From assembly GCA_030549495.1 (NCBI GenBank), contig JAUIRK010000919.1:1-64000 (forward strand): 64,000 nucleotides of DNA, read 5' to 3'. Both the position numbers and the translations under genes were made by a program. Below, in pieces: positions 43,083 to 55,245 of this stretch; position 1 is the stretch's first letter; every line of letters begins with the position of its first letter. This DNA comes from Nectonema munidae (Eukaryota; Nematomorpha; Nectonematoida; Nectonematidae). Below the pieces are notes generated by a model that did not search any database, was not told the origin of the DNA, and was given only the letters and a program-made list of their open reading frames with translations.

Positions 43083-43337
43083 AGTGATGGCAAAGTTCCC
43101 ACTAATTTTTTTGTTGTTTGCGCAAAAATAAAATCATCTGGGCAAAAAATATTTAAACCAAACACAACTGCGCAATTTTTTAAAGAAATATTTAATATTT
43201 AGTTATACCTTATCAGGAAAAAAATGAGTTTATAAAGTTTATTATTTAACAATTAATAGTGAAATTATTGACAAAGAACTCTAAAAAGTATTGCAAAAAA
43301 CAGAAATTAAATTTAAGAATTAATAAAATCAGGAATA

Positions 43338-45063
43338 TCATTCACAAACTTTTTCACGTCTATCTTTTGTTTTTTTCCATTCCTTGTAAACTTCATCCAA
43401 GTTGATTTGTTCTTCACCAATTAAAAACATTTTGATTCTCATTAAATCATTTAAGTGTTTTTCATTAAGTCTATTTCCAAGTTTTGATTTTATTGAATTC
43501 ATTGTACTGAATCCCCTTTCGCAATCAGAACTGGAAGCTTGAAAAGTGCCCATTATATCGTATATGATTCTAATCTTTCTAAAATCTTCATTTTTCAAAA
43601 CAAATTCCAAACTATCACTGAATGATTGCATTTTTTGATGGATTATAAACTTCAGTTCACAATACTCTTTTGAAACTTTTTCAAGTGCTTCTGAACTTTT
43701 AAAAAAATGTGAATATTGTGACTTCAAATGTTTCACATTTTCTCTTCCGTACTCGAAATTATGGATATTATTTGATATGATGTTGATATCAAAAACCTTC
43801 CATTTTTCAACCTCCTCATCTGGAAATCTCATTTCAAAATGATTGCGACCCTCTGTACAAAGCAAAGTATAGAAGCATTTTCAACACTGTCACATTTAGA
43901 TAAAACTTTTGCAACATTACCACTTCAATAAATTTTCGGTCCAAGATATTGTGCTTTAATATAGTTATGAGCATCAATAATGTTCAAACTACTTTTTTGT
44001 AAAATTTTACACAACGTTGCAAGTTCATGTAAAATATCATCAAGAACAAATATTGCAACTTTGTATTGTGGATTGTTAAGAATTTTTAGCAAAATATTTA
44101 CAAATTGGATCATTTGATGAAATCACTTGTTTTTTTGCAAAACTCCATCAAAGATTCATAGTTTTTTACTAAAGCATTCACAGCAAAATAACGTGATAGC
44201 GAGCGTACTTCGTTCAAAGGTTTAAAAGTCACGCACTCATGATTCACAACTGAACATCTCACACTCTTCAAAATTGACTTTTTTAACAATGGACCTATTA
44301 AACATTGTATAAACAGTTCTAAGAAAAGTTTCGATATTTTGCATCAATGAGATATCTGTTTGTGTAAGTTTTAAAAGACCTCCAAATTCAGTTTTATAGG
44401 TAAATTTATCTTTCACGCGAAATTTAAAATACAAAATCAAAAACTTTAAAACATCGCTTCCTTCAGTTCAATCAAAAAAAATTTTTCATTATGACCAAAT
44501 TAATTAATGCACCCCACAAACTCAAAAGCATAGTTTTTACTTCTCCAGTTTTTAGGTATATTTACATATTGTTCCATATGCTCATGTATTTGTTGCACAG
44601 AATTCATCGAGGCATTTATCTTGACTGCAAGAATCACATCTTTAATTACAACTTTTACGCAATCAGCATTTGATAAATTACGTTCATCATCTTCCTTTCT
44701 CTTGTTCCGATCTTCAGGTGTTTCTGTTATAATATTAAAAATACTCTTTTTTTCAATTTTTTTAGTTTTTCCACAGCACATAAATGAGATTTTTGCTTCA
44801 AATGACGTTTTAAGTAAATCTAGTTTCCATTCTCTCCACACTTTTGGTTCACTAAACTCGTTATTATTTTTTGCCTCGGAGCAAAAAGAGCAATGAACTC
44901 CTTTTTCTTCATCGTATTTGAAAATGTTTCCCAATTTAACGTTTTCTTTCTTTTTAGATTCTGGAGTGTCACTCTCAACAACAAGCGAAAGCCATTCTGA
45001 TTTAAATGAGCTAGCTAGCTTTTTATTTTGAACCATTTCTTCTTCTGTTTCTCGTTTAAACAT
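43338..45063 (-). pseudogene. hAT transposase, zinc-finger/ZNF862-like type, decayed
   Basis: Minus strand. The N-terminal part (45063-44500) has a cysteine/histidine zinc-binding region (VHCSFCSEAKNNNEFSE, then FMCCGKTKK). Shorter open pieces follow at 44440-44237 and 44113-43925. The C-terminal part (43865-43338) is the hAT dimerisation domain with SSSDCERGFSTMNSIKSKLG and LNDLMRIKMFLIG. The family cuts and pastes DNA using a DDE active site within an RNase-H fold; the two central Asp motifs are not recognisable and part of the middle seems lost. Similar proteins were domesticated as ZNF862/KIAA1586-like genes in vertebrates, but this copy sits in a complete transposon frame and is broken. 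Confidence 0.8.
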
Positions 45064-45427
45064 AACAAATTGAGAGATCCTTCAACCAGAGGAAAAATTA
45101 ATATTTTATAAAAGGTATTCTAAAAACTATAAAGCGATTATAATAAAAATCACAAATTAAGAATTCACTTTACATTAAATAAAAAATTAGTAAGTTTCGA
45201 TTTACTGTTAAAATAGATTCTGTGCTCAGTTTGACTTGAATTAATTAAAAAAAGTTTAAAATAAATTAAATTTACCGACCATAAATGTTGTTAATATATT
45301 TTTTTACATTTATTCCGTACACACAAAAAACTTGAAGTTAAGAGAAAAGTATTTTGACTTATCTGTACTAAGTTTAAAAATACAATGAAAAATAAGAAAT
45401 TTAAGAATCAAATGAAATTTTATTTTA

Positions 45428-45522
45428 GTAATGTTGCATAATCCGTGCATCGATGAAAACTAATACTACTTCTTTCCAATTGAAATGGCTTTTCATCAAT
45501 TCACGGATACTGCAACATTACC
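45428..45522. repeat. Long imperfect hairpin inside the hAT element
   Basis: Left arm gtaatgttgcataatccgtg... (45428-45460) pairs with ...cacggatactgcaacattac (45490-45522) with few mismatches and a 29-base loop. It lies between the transposase start and the right terminal repeat. Confidence 0.7.
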
Positions 45523-45628
45523 GAAATTTTTTTCGTGATTAGAGTTGCTGCGCAAAAGTCAAAACTGCTGCGCAAATATAAAAAATCACTGCGCAAGTGC
45601 GCAGCTTAGAGAGAACCTTGAGTGATGG

Positions 45629-47229
45629 CGACACTTTTACAGTTCAAAAAGAAATTTCGTATTTTCGAACTTCACTATTTTCTTCATACAGTAAAATCAA
45701 AGTAAGAAAGCAATCAACGGATAAAATGATTTGTTTGATGTTTTTTACATTACGAATGCATCGAATATTCTTTAGTACACTCCTTGAGTTGAAATAACAA
45801 AGTTTGAGCAAAACCTGAACACATCAAACTTGATGTATAAAATGGTAAATAGCAAATTCATTAAAAATCAGATAAATGTAGAAGAAGTTTATTCAAGACT
45901 TAATTGTGTTTTAGTTTCATTCTTTTAGCGCTTTTAAAAGTAGGGGCGAGTGGGCTCCCTTAACCCATTTAAGACCAAGCAAAGCAGACAATATCTAAAA
46001 AAAAATGCAGACGATTTATATTCAAGGTCATTGAAAAAAGCAGACGAAGATGAAATTACTTATGTTCCAAAATAGGAACATTGGTCGTAAATGGGTTAAT
46101 GTGATTTCAGGGGACCATAATTCAGTTAGGATGCCATTAAATGAGTTATTTCAAACCGTGATTAGCTTTAATCGTTGCTCGCTAACGATGCTGAATCAGA
46201 AGGTAAAAAACAAACAACACTGTGCTGTTAGAGAGCCGATAACATGAGACTAAATTCAATAAATAGTGGGCAAAGAAAGTTTTTAACTGCAAAAAAATTA
46301 GAACTAAAATAATTTAAGAAGCTTTCTTAATTGCAAAGTCTTTGATTAGATCCTGAAAATTAATTTTACTTTACACATCTGAATCTGCATTGATAGAGAT
46401 GCGGCATCTAGCCTGCCTTGTTGCATATTGTTCTTATAGAATTTGTGACATGCTTAAACAGATGTGACCTTCAATGTCAAAATATAGGAGTCAATGTATG
46501 CATCTGGAAAAGATAACAACATTCAACGTTATCTTCACGTATTTTCTAAAGTTAATCATGATTAAATCCTCTTTTTACATTTTTTGTTTCCCTAAATTCA
46601 TGCGACCCATTCAAATAAACTGCTAAAGCTCAGCAGGGAAATTAGTGTTGCAGTCATCTGAGTAAGTTTTTCGCAGGGAATATCTTTCAATATTAAAAGA
46701 TGAAGTGACATTGTCTTCTCTATATTATACATTTCTCTATATATCTCTCATATAGCCCCACCCATTGCCCCAGTAATTAAGAATGTGCGACGACCCCCTA
46801 CTGCCACTGCTGGTCATATGGTGGTTTACGTCTTGATGCCTTCCATGATTTTGCCAGGCCACTAATGGAGGCTTTTATAAAAAATATTCATTCTCACTGG
46901 TTTTGCTAAATTATATCTTGCAAAAATTGATTGTATTTTTACGATAGCAGAATGCAATTACATCACAACATATGTGTAACGAATTATGAGAAAAATCAAT
47001 ATGAATTTAATTATATTGCACACAGAAGAAACGACGTGTGGGAAAATGTTTATTTATATTACACAAAGCTTTTGTGCGGCGTCTATGCTGTGTATATCAA
47101 ATACATTCACAGAAAGATCAGTGGGGATGATGATTGATGATATGATTACTGGCCAAAACGTCCGAAAATCAAAAATGAATTTGTAAATTTATTTCATAAT
47201 ATATATGAATTAACAAATAATTATATATA
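45629..47229. other. Spacer, nothing recognised
   Basis: AT-rich with no supported features. Confidence 0.35.
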
Positions 47230-47234
47230 CATCT

Positions 47235-47465
47235 CTAACCTGTATACTACGATGGTTTCTATTCCATGTACAAATGACTAGGGAGGTTCAATTTTCTGTT
47301 CACATTCTGCTAGATGTAAGATTTGATATACCTCATTCGGGGAGACGATGCTACATAAGTTATTGCCTATATATCTGTATACTACGATGGTTCATCTCCA
47401 ACCTGTCAGTTTATATTTTGCTAGATGTAAGATTTGATATACCTCATTCGGAGAGACTAAGAATT
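47235..47465 (+). repeat. Tandem direct duplication
   Basis: Two copies of ctgtatactacgatggtt followed by a block ending gatttgatatacctcattcg occur at 47238-47345 and 47377-47455. The copies differ by small insertions. Confidence 0.75.
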
Positions 47466-47699
47466 ATTTGACAGATATACTATTTAATATCGTGAAAAAA
47501 TTGCAAAAATATATGTAATAACTTATGCAACATCGTTTTTTTTTTGTTAGAATTTAATTTATGTAACATTGTTAAACAAGACGACCCCTAAATCAAATTA
47601 CAATACAAGAAATGTGGAACTATAAAAGCATTATAAAGTATTTTTTACATTGAAAAGTTAAGGATTTTTCTAATTTACGAAAAATTCCAACTCGAGAAA

Positions 47700-49600
47700 C
47701 TTTTATGTGTAGAGAGGAGTAAGTTTAACTTTAATTGTAAGACCTAAGTAAGTAAAACAATTAAGTCTACTTAAAAGAAAACCATTTATACACATTTGTT
47801 GAGGTTAAAAGAAAGTAGATTATAATAACACCAATTTGAAATTGAGTTCAAACAAGCATTGGGTAGTTATAAAAGTGCTAAGTGACGCTTGAAACATCAT
47901 CGAAGTTTAATGACATAGCCGTATCATCAGCGTGCAAAATTAGAGAAGCTTGCTTGTCTACCCCTGAGTAAATATCATTAATAAATAACAGAAAAAGAAG
48001 TGGCCCAAGAATGGATCCTTGAGGCACACCTTTTTCTATACACTTTAAATCATATTTGTTTTTTATGTAAGAAACTTTTGACCAAGTCAAAACCGGAACC
48101 CTAATACGTATTCTGAATAATTTATGAAGAAGCAGTTGATGATTTACAATATCAAATGCTTTGGCTAGATCGAGAAACAAAACTATGCTAAATTTTTTAC
48201 CATAAAAGTGACTAGAAATAGAACTACATAACGATAAAACAGCGTCCTCAGTTGATTTAGAGGGAAAATAAATTCAGTGGAATGGACTTATCAATAAATT
48301 TCAAAGAATAATTATCAATGCAAGTTTTAGAAGAAATAGAAAAGTTATTAGCAAAGTCTTTACTACTAAAGGGTGAGTTGCGAGAATTAGTATTAGAATG
48401 TTTCAATATTTTGTTTAATTTATTCCATATATTACTTTTTCACAGTGTGGAAGCTGATTGTAATAATACCTTGATTTGGCCTTTTTAACTTCATTTTTAT
48501 ATTGTTTCAAAATATTTTTATATCTAATACAGTTGGATATATTAGGATTACAAAGTTTATCCCTGTAGAGTTTTACTTTCATTTTTCTGAGGGAGTTAAG
48601 AAACGGAGAAAACCATGGCTTTTTATTGGTCTTAACTTTGAACTTGACCAATGGAAAGCTACGTGCAAATGACTCCTTTAGAAGACCAATAAAAATATTG
48701 TACGCATTATTAAGATCAGAAACTTGAAAAACTGGTGCAAAATCAATTTGTGCTACATTAGCAACAAAAATAGAGCGCTGCTTTCCACTGAAATCTTCTT
48801 TTTTCCATGAAAAAGAAGATTTGGTTAGAGGTTTAAAAAAATTATTTATGAAGGTGCGATTAGGGAAATTATCTGAGGTATCATCAGTAATAACATTATG
48901 CGAGGAATAGGAGAAGTTAAAGTCTATAAAAATATTGTCAATCAACGTTGATGAAGCTTAGGTAGGACGAGTACTCGCTCATGATAGGGAAAAAGCCAAA
49001 TTGTTGAAGGATATTAATAAAATTCAAATTATTGACATTTTTATCGAAATCAAATAAATTGATATTAAAATCGCCACAAACAATGGAGAATTTTGATAAA
49101 GAATGCTGGGCAAATACGTCAGTCAAAAAGTTGTTGAAAATTGAAACTTCGGAGTTAGGAGGTCTGTATACTGATAGCAAATTAAGAAGTTTGTTTTCAA
49201 TTTGAAAAGACGATAATAAACAATTAAAATAATTCTTGTACTAGTTTCAAACTGTTGGAAGAAACATAAAAGAAGGGCATTCTTTATTATAAAATTGCTT
49301 TGTGCATTTATCTTTACATTTTATACACTTTGTACGTTTGTCAATAGTACAGTTGTTAATGGTATGTTCATTTGATAAACAAGCATGACACTTAGTAGAC
49401 TTTATACACTCAAGAGTTGAATGTCCATATTCTATGCAATTGAGACAATATTTGACTTTAGGAAAAAATAAAGCAACTTCATAAGAAAGAGGACCAAAAA
49501 AATTTGTATTTTTCACACAAATATCTTTGAATACTTCTTTTCCAAAGAAATTATCAAATTAAAACATTTATTCGTTCGTTTTGATTCAAATTTTACTATT
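47700..49600 (-). mobile_element. LINE with ORF1 zinc knuckles, endonuclease and RT
   Basis: Minus strand, 5' to 3': ORF1 end (49516-49247) with zinc knuckles, endonuclease (49180-48900: LSVYRPPNSEVSIF, IVCGDFNINLFDFDKNV, then SLIDNIFIDF), linker (48900-48415: KKPWFSPFLNSLRKMKVKLY), and RT (48180-47878: FLDLAKAFDIVNHQLLLHKL, GVPQGSILGPLLFLLFINDI, LILHADDTAMSL). The RT ends soon after the ADD box, and a 3' segment runs to about 47700. Several frame breaks. Jockey/CR1-like. Confidence 0.85.
49247..49516 (-). pseudogene. LINE ORF1 C-terminal zinc knuckles
   Basis: Two perfect CX2CX4HX4C knuckles, CLNCIEYGHSTLEC and CHACLSNEHTINNC, are followed by a third, altered one (CIKCKDKCTKQFYNKEC). Such clusters bind nucleic acid in ORF1 proteins of Jockey-, R1- and I-like LINEs. 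The frame extends upstream (NFFGKEVFKDICVKN) to the hAT element at 49620, which probably separates it from the rest of ORF1. Confidence 0.75.
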
Positions 49601-49619
49601 TTTTCAAATGCATCTAATG

Positions 49620-51671
49620 CAGTGTTTCCCAACTCGTTTCTGGTCGTGGACCATTTTCCAAAAAGCAAAAATGGTATGGACCATCATTATTTTTGTGGGA
49701 AAAACTTATTATGATCCATACTAAAAATTTATAATAAAATTAAAAAAAATAGATAAAAGTAACAAATCAATAAAATTTCATTTGCGCTTTTGCTGTAACC
49801 AGGCTTCTGAACTCTTTTTCTTTGACCAAGCTGTCTATGTCTGGAGGAGTTATAGATAAAGCACAGCGTGTATCACTTTCTGCGATGAGGCGGTTTCTTT
49901 ATTTAGTTTTAATTTGCATCAAAGATGAAAAGCCTGACTCGCATAAATATGTTGATGCGAATGGTATAATTAGCCTTAATGCTAGCGATGTTAGTTTTGG
50001 ATATGAAGAACTAGCCAAAACTAAAGTTTCAAAAAATCCTGCATTTTTATTAAGCTCCAAAAATTTCTCCTGGATATCCTTGGAACAGTGTTTACAGAAG
50101 CTAAAAATGGATTCCGTATGCATGATGTCTCAGATTCCACTTGAATTTCCTGAAAGTAGCGTTCAAATTCTTCTTTGAGATTTTTCAAATGATCAAGAAT
50201 TTGTTCACTTATTCGTTCTTTTTCTTTCACACCAAGAGAATTCAGACATGGAAATTGAACCCAGCTATTGTTTTCAACTCTTGCCAACCAAAGTTCTAAT
50301 TTTTCAGTAAAAAACTTTATGGTACTCTGGTGGATGAACAAATTTGAATCTTTACCTTGAAGCCTGAGATTCAACTTATTGAGTATTTCGAAGATATCAG
50401 TGAGATACGCAACCTCTGTTTCTGATTCAATAATTAGCGATTCGAACACATTTTTGTCTTTTGTTCGAACAAACGTTATCAATTCTTCTCTCAAATCAAA
50501 AACCCTCTTCATAACGTTTCCCACTGACAGCCTAACTGAAGTGTAAAAAAGTAAAACTTCAAATTCTGATCCCATATCTTCACAAAGTTTTTTGAACAAT
50601 CTGGTGTTTACAGCAGATGATTTTATGTAGTTTACTATCTTTACAACTTCTGAAAATACACATTTGAGTCCTTCAGGCAAAGTTTTGGAAGTCAGAGCTT
50701 CTCTGTGAATGAAACAATGCAAACTTTTAGCCAATGGAGCTTTCTGTTTGACCAAAGTTTGAAAACCAGATTTGGATCCCAACATAGACGGAGCACCATC
50801 AGTTGTCACTTCGACCAACTTTTCCCATTCAAGACCATTCGCCTGGAAAAACGAATCAACTAATTTCTTCACATCCTGGACGCGTGTCGTGGTTTCCAAA
50901 GTCTTACAAAACAAAAAATCTTCTTTGATGTCTTTTTCGTGGACATACCTGACAAACATCAAAAGTTGAGAAGCGTGGGCAATGTCTGTTGTTTCGTCCA
51001 ATTGTATAGCAAACATGGGAGAGATTTTCACTTCATGAACTACTTTATCAACTGTGTTTTGCGATATTTCATTTATTCTTCTTACTACTGTATTATTTGA
51101 CGATGAAATATCGTTAAGTTTCTGTGCCGCTTCTTCACCAACTGTTAGTCTAACCATTTCCTTTGCACATGTGATAATTAAATCCTCAACGATTTATGAG
51201 GTTTTTTCGCCTACGCTACTTTATAAGCGACAATATAAGAAGCTTTCACTGCATTTGACGTTCTTTCATGAAAAATACCAGATGAATCGAGACGTTGACG
51301 CTTCAAAGACAGTTACTTTTGCTCAAAAAAGCTGTCTTTTTTCATGATATGTGAATGTCATTTTTCAAGATGAAGTTTGAGCTTTGCTGGCTTCATCGAT
51401 TCATTTCCCAATACTTTATAACAAATCACACATTGTGGTAGCTCAATCCCATCTTTTTCTTAGAAAGTGAAACCATAGCTCAAGTAATCATTTAAATATT
51501 TTTGCTTCAAATAAGTAAATAATCTGAGTTATTACACAAAATAAATTTAAAAAAAATAGCCAATCATAGTTGCAATTATAAAAGCGAAATTTCACTATAC
51601 TGTTCGCTTTTGAAAAATTTTTCATGGACCAGCAAAGAGTTGTGTTATGGACCAGCAGTTGGGAAACATTG
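49620..51671 (-). mobile_element. hAT transposon (SCAND3/ZBED-like transposase)
   Basis: Terminal inverted repeats CAGTGTTTCCCAACT (49620-49634) and AGTTGGGAAACATTG (51657-51671) match at 14 of 15 positions. Near both ends is the word tggacca, repeated in subterminal position. The flanking 8-mers do not match, so the target duplication is lost or was never retained. The 2052-bp element carries the transposase on the minus strand. Confidence 0.85.
49830..51480 (-). pseudogene. hAT transposase, BED finger type
   Basis: Minus strand: a BED-finger-like start (PQCVICYKVLGNESMKPAKL, then LKLHLEK), then LKRQRLDSSGIF, and an open 378-codon block (51157-50021). Active-site motifs are visible: Asp in QLDETTDIAHASQLLMFV, Asp in VTTDGAPSMLGSKSGF, and Glu in the dimerisation domain RLIIPFASTYLCESGFSSL (near 49960). 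The usual YTEVRWLSRGNVLKR is altered to YTSVRLSVGNVMKR, losing the conserved Trp. The frame is broken near the N-terminus and before the dimerisation domain. Closely similar proteins include SCAND3, ZBED5 and FAM200. It is probably inactive but one of the younger elements here. Confidence 0.88.
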
Positions 51672-53135
51672 AATTCTATATTGTCAGAAAACGTAGGCAT
51701 CACAAAACAACTGTGTTTGAAACATCTTGTAATTGTAGCAATTTTTACATTTTGCCAAGCCAAATCAACCCATTTCATAGCATCAAAAATAGTAATCGAT
51801 TTTGTCAATTCAACAACGCTCAAACTTTTATCCATTTTAGCCAATAAATTGGCTAAACAAAACTTGTTGTGTTTGATGGAATTTTTTTAACAAATGTTGC
51901 TAAGCTCTACACCAGGCGTATGTGATGTAGCATTATCCAAAAAAAGTAAAAATTTTCGTTTTTCACGCATCATTTTTTTATTAACTTCCAGTATTCAAGT
52001 TGAAAATATTTTTGATGCCATCCAAGCTTTACAGTTGGAAAAATAAATCACTGGCAAGTCGTTAATTTTGATATTTTTAAAACAACGGGGCTTCTTTGAT
52101 TTACTACTAATCACCAATCGTTTCCGTTTCTCACCAGACGCACACAAGCAAACATAATAGTTAAACTTTCTTTGCAAATTTTTACTTCATTTTTTGAATG
52201 ATATTTTGCACCAAAGTTTTTTCAGGTAGAAAACCAATCATTGACTACTGCACTATCAACGCTGGCTTTTTTACCACAAATTGCATACGACTTGATTCAG
52301 TTCCGAGATTTCCAAGAAGTCAAGCATCCAGAAGAAGCTTTGAAATCAGAATTGCCTAAAACGGCAGTAAATTCGGTTGTCTTCGATTGAATAATTGGGC
52401 CGTAAAGTGGAAAGTTTTTTTGCTCTTGCTCGTTGAAACCATTCCCACTTTAATTTGTTCAACTTATCAAATTTACAAAGCATTTTTTGCTCATGAAGCA
52501 TTGTTTTGATAGCGTTGTAGATAAACATGAGCTTTTTTTTAAATGTCAGAAACTGTGCTTCTAACAACTCTGTACTTTTCACTCAATATTTTTTGTGCTG
52601 GCTTAGGTGTCATTTGAAAAAAGGCTCACGACGAGTACATTTTTTTGAGGTGTATTCATCTTGAAATAAAAATAATCAATTTGTGCACATTAATTAAAAA
52701 AATATTGCTAAAATCTAAACAAAATTTTTTTGCAGTGTATAGGTAGGTAGGAGATATCTACCTACACATACACTGCAAAATTTTTATGAAAAAAATATAA
52801 AAATAAATGTAAAAAATGTTCATAAAATTTTGAATAAGTTTTTTATTATTTTTTTATGAATTTTAATATTGATTTTATTTTTAAATTAAAAAAATTGACG
52901 AAATAATTATATATTTGTTATTTAATACTCAAACCTCTCTAAAATAAACTTTATTTTACAAAAATTTTTAAACACTTTATGTAGAATATGAGACCGGTTT
53001 AGAGAAAAAAAAGCTGGTATACAAAGAATAAATTATCATAGTTTTAATATAAATTTTTTGGGACTTATTAAATTGTTCGATTTAGACAAAAATCCGGTTT
53101 TGTCAAAGGCCGGTATTTTGAGATTACACTCTATT
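51672..53135 (-). pseudogene. pogo/Tigger-type transposase remnant
   Basis: Minus strand, 5' to 3': a CENP-B-like DNA-binding part (KWEWFQRARAKKLS near 52430), the DDE domain start (NYYVCLCASGEKRKRLVI, SKKPRCFKNIKINDLPVIYF, KAWMASKIF; 52177-51995), the second catalytic Asp in FLLFLDNATSHTPG (near 51920), and the C-terminal block TIFDAMKWVDLAWQNVKIAT, then RCFKHSCF (51844-51690). Frames are broken several times. On the upstream side, 53090-53135 has ccggtattttgagattacac, which resembles a Tigger terminal repeat, so I extend the element there by inference. Its other end is not seen; the hAT element abuts it. Confidence 0.75.
52721..52787. repeat. Near-perfect palindrome
   Basis: aaaatttttttgcagtgtat aggtaggtag is followed, after gagata, by its inverted form tctacctacacatacactgc aaaattttt. 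The arms of about 29 bases have few mismatches. It could be two transposon ends head to head or a small folded element. Confidence 0.7.
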
Positions 53136-54019
53136 TTCTTTCGTGACTCCCAAATGGGGATTGTCTATAAACGTAAACTATATTTGTTTATTATAATTTT
53201 TTTCTTATAAGTTATTGTTTAAATTAAATTTGTACACTATAGTACTTTGAAATTTTTTTTAAGAGTGGTAATTTCATCAGTCAAAAGTTTTGAGGCAAGA
53301 CATTATATTAGATGTGAAGTTAACAAACGCCATTAAATAATAAGTTTTGCTATCAGATATAATTAAATCAGTCGTGGGTCATAGTTTTTCAAGTGGATCC
53401 CCTGTATTCACTCTAACATTGATCTTACGTGCATACCCAAAATATATTCTTGTGTAGTGCTTGTTCTTTACTTCCAATATACGTGTATCAAGTATGAAGA
53501 TTGTTGTAGTTGCACTTCTCTGAAAGAAAAAATAAAATAGAATCCTTTCGATGCATGCAAATCTTAAATTGCTAAAAGTATAACGCCATTTGCTTTATTT
53601 TAACTTTTTTTTATTTATTAGTATTATGCCTTTTATTGACCCGTAATTATGAGAAAAAAAAATTCAATTTTCGATGATTTCCATTGATAAAAATTTTGTA
53701 ACTTTTAATTATTGGAAAATATAAAAACAATATTGCTTTATACATAAAATTTTTTGCTCATGATTAAACAATTTTTCATAAAAAAAACTCTCTCTTGTGA
53801 TTGGACCTTTTGAATGAATTAAAATTTCATTCTATATATGAGCAATTACTAAAGATAAGGAGAAAATAGTTGTCCTGATTTTTTACAATGAGAGTCCACA
53901 TAGATCCGGTTCTAATATTTTCAATTTAAGGGGTTGGTATGTTCTTCAGTTTTTTTCTATTTTTTAGAAATTTTCAGGCAGCTTTTCCATTTTCCAGGAA
54001 TTTTAAAGTCTAAAACAAG
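53136..54019. other. AT-rich spacer
   Basis: No supported features. Confidence 0.35.
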
Positions 54020-54195
54020 GTAATCTAGTTAATTTTAATACATCAATAAAAAGCCCTGTAGTAATAGACGCAAACACACCCTTTACACTCTTCTAGAAAC
54101 TAAGATTCGTTCTTTAATCATCATGCTTCGGAGTTTTGAAAACCTGTGAGATTTTTGTAAAAATGCATCCATGGAAAAGAGGAGGAGAGAAAAGA
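54020..54195 (-). repeat. Second copy of the repeat at 33505-33667
   Basis: Matches in order: acatcaataaaaag, ctgtagtaatagacg, gaaactaagattcgttcttta, gcttcggagttt, gaaaacctgtgagatttttgt, ccatggaaaagaggaggaga. Both copies look like parts of a decayed coding element on the minus strand; identity unknown. Confidence 0.55.
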
Positions 54196-54379
54196 TGGCT
54201 ATTCTATAATTTAATATTATACAAATTAAACAAACAAAATTTATTATTTGAACTTTAAATTTGGTTCATGAAAATTGTTTTGGATATAAGATGCATCAAA
54301 TTATTTTGACTAGATATATTTAAAAAGTTTTCAATTATTATCTTATCAAAAGTACTTGAAGAGTTAAGATTTTTTATTA

Positions 54380-55245
54380 TTTAAAGAAGAAGAAGAAGAA
54401 ATTTATTATATCGTAAAATAATGGACAGGAAAAAAAAAATATATATATATATAACGAGATGATACGTGAACATGCAAATCATTTTCTGCTATGGATATAG
54501 AAAAAAAAAGATGCCTTATGTTCAAAATGATAAATATATATATATATTTTTTTCTTTCTTAAGGATTGGAGAGACATCATGGACGATTTGAAAGCGTCAG
54601 CCGTTGTGTAATCACTTCCATGAGCAATCTTTTTGGTAAGAGGCGGTTGAGAATAAAATGAAAAAAAGGCTTGTTGGAACATCTTTGGTTGGCAAGGATA
54701 TTGTATAATATCAAAAATAATATAAAAGTGTTTGTTTTATAAAACTGAATATATATATATATGTATAATAAAGAGATGCGAAAGAACATTAAAACATGAT
54801 AAGTTTACATTTGCAGTTTACAAACAAAACATTTTTTATTTGTACAGGTCTGATCTTTTGGAAATATCTCAAAGACTTTTCTATTCCGAATTTCAAAAGA
54901 AATTTATTCCAGTGTTTTATTATTCTATGTCTTAAGGAATTTTTCGTAGAGACAAGCTTAGTCCTTATTATTGGTAAACTACTAGAATTTCTAAGACAAT
55001 AATTCTTAGATCCACTATTGATTGCAATCCATTGACTGAATATTGTAGGCAAAGTATTCGAAAGGCAAAGTAAAAATCTGTTATTATTTAAACAGAGTTT
55101 TGGAGAAAGAATATGCTTCAAAATCTTGTTTAGGTTATGAGTTGTGAAAATATTTACTATATGAAATAACATAAATATAATTAAAACAATATAATTGTCA
55201 GCATAAACTGTTTGTGCATGTAGCAAAAGGAATTGAAAAAGAAAA
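54380..55245 (-). mobile_element. LINE 3' fragment with (GAA)n tail
   Basis: The 3' end is marked by a (GAA)n run at 54385-54401 and tttattatatcg, as at 8215. The minus-strand frame at 55226-54789 is the region after the RT fingers/palm (NYCLRNSSSLPIIRTKLVST, SLRHRIIKHWNKFLLKF), a conserved thumb-like block of Jockey/CR1-type LINEs. The 5' portion is missing, typical of incomplete reverse transcription. Confidence 0.75.

Larger units (their letters stand above)
43091..45620 (-). mobile_element. hAT transposon with perfect 8-bp target duplication
   Basis: The ends CAAAGTTCCCACTAA (43091-43105) and, inverted, CAAGGTTCTCTCTAA (45620-45606) are terminal repeats, flanked on both sides by agtgatgg (43083-43090 and 45621-45628). 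Subterminal TGCGCAA motifs recur at both ends (for example 43119, 43168, 45550-45600), as is common for hAT transposase binding. The 2530-bp body carries a broken transposase on the minus strand. Confidence 0.9.

Noticed and set aside
43338-45063. A domesticated ZNF862-like host gene.
   Set aside because: It is broken in several places and lies within terminal repeats and a perfect target duplication, so it is an ordinary hAT element.
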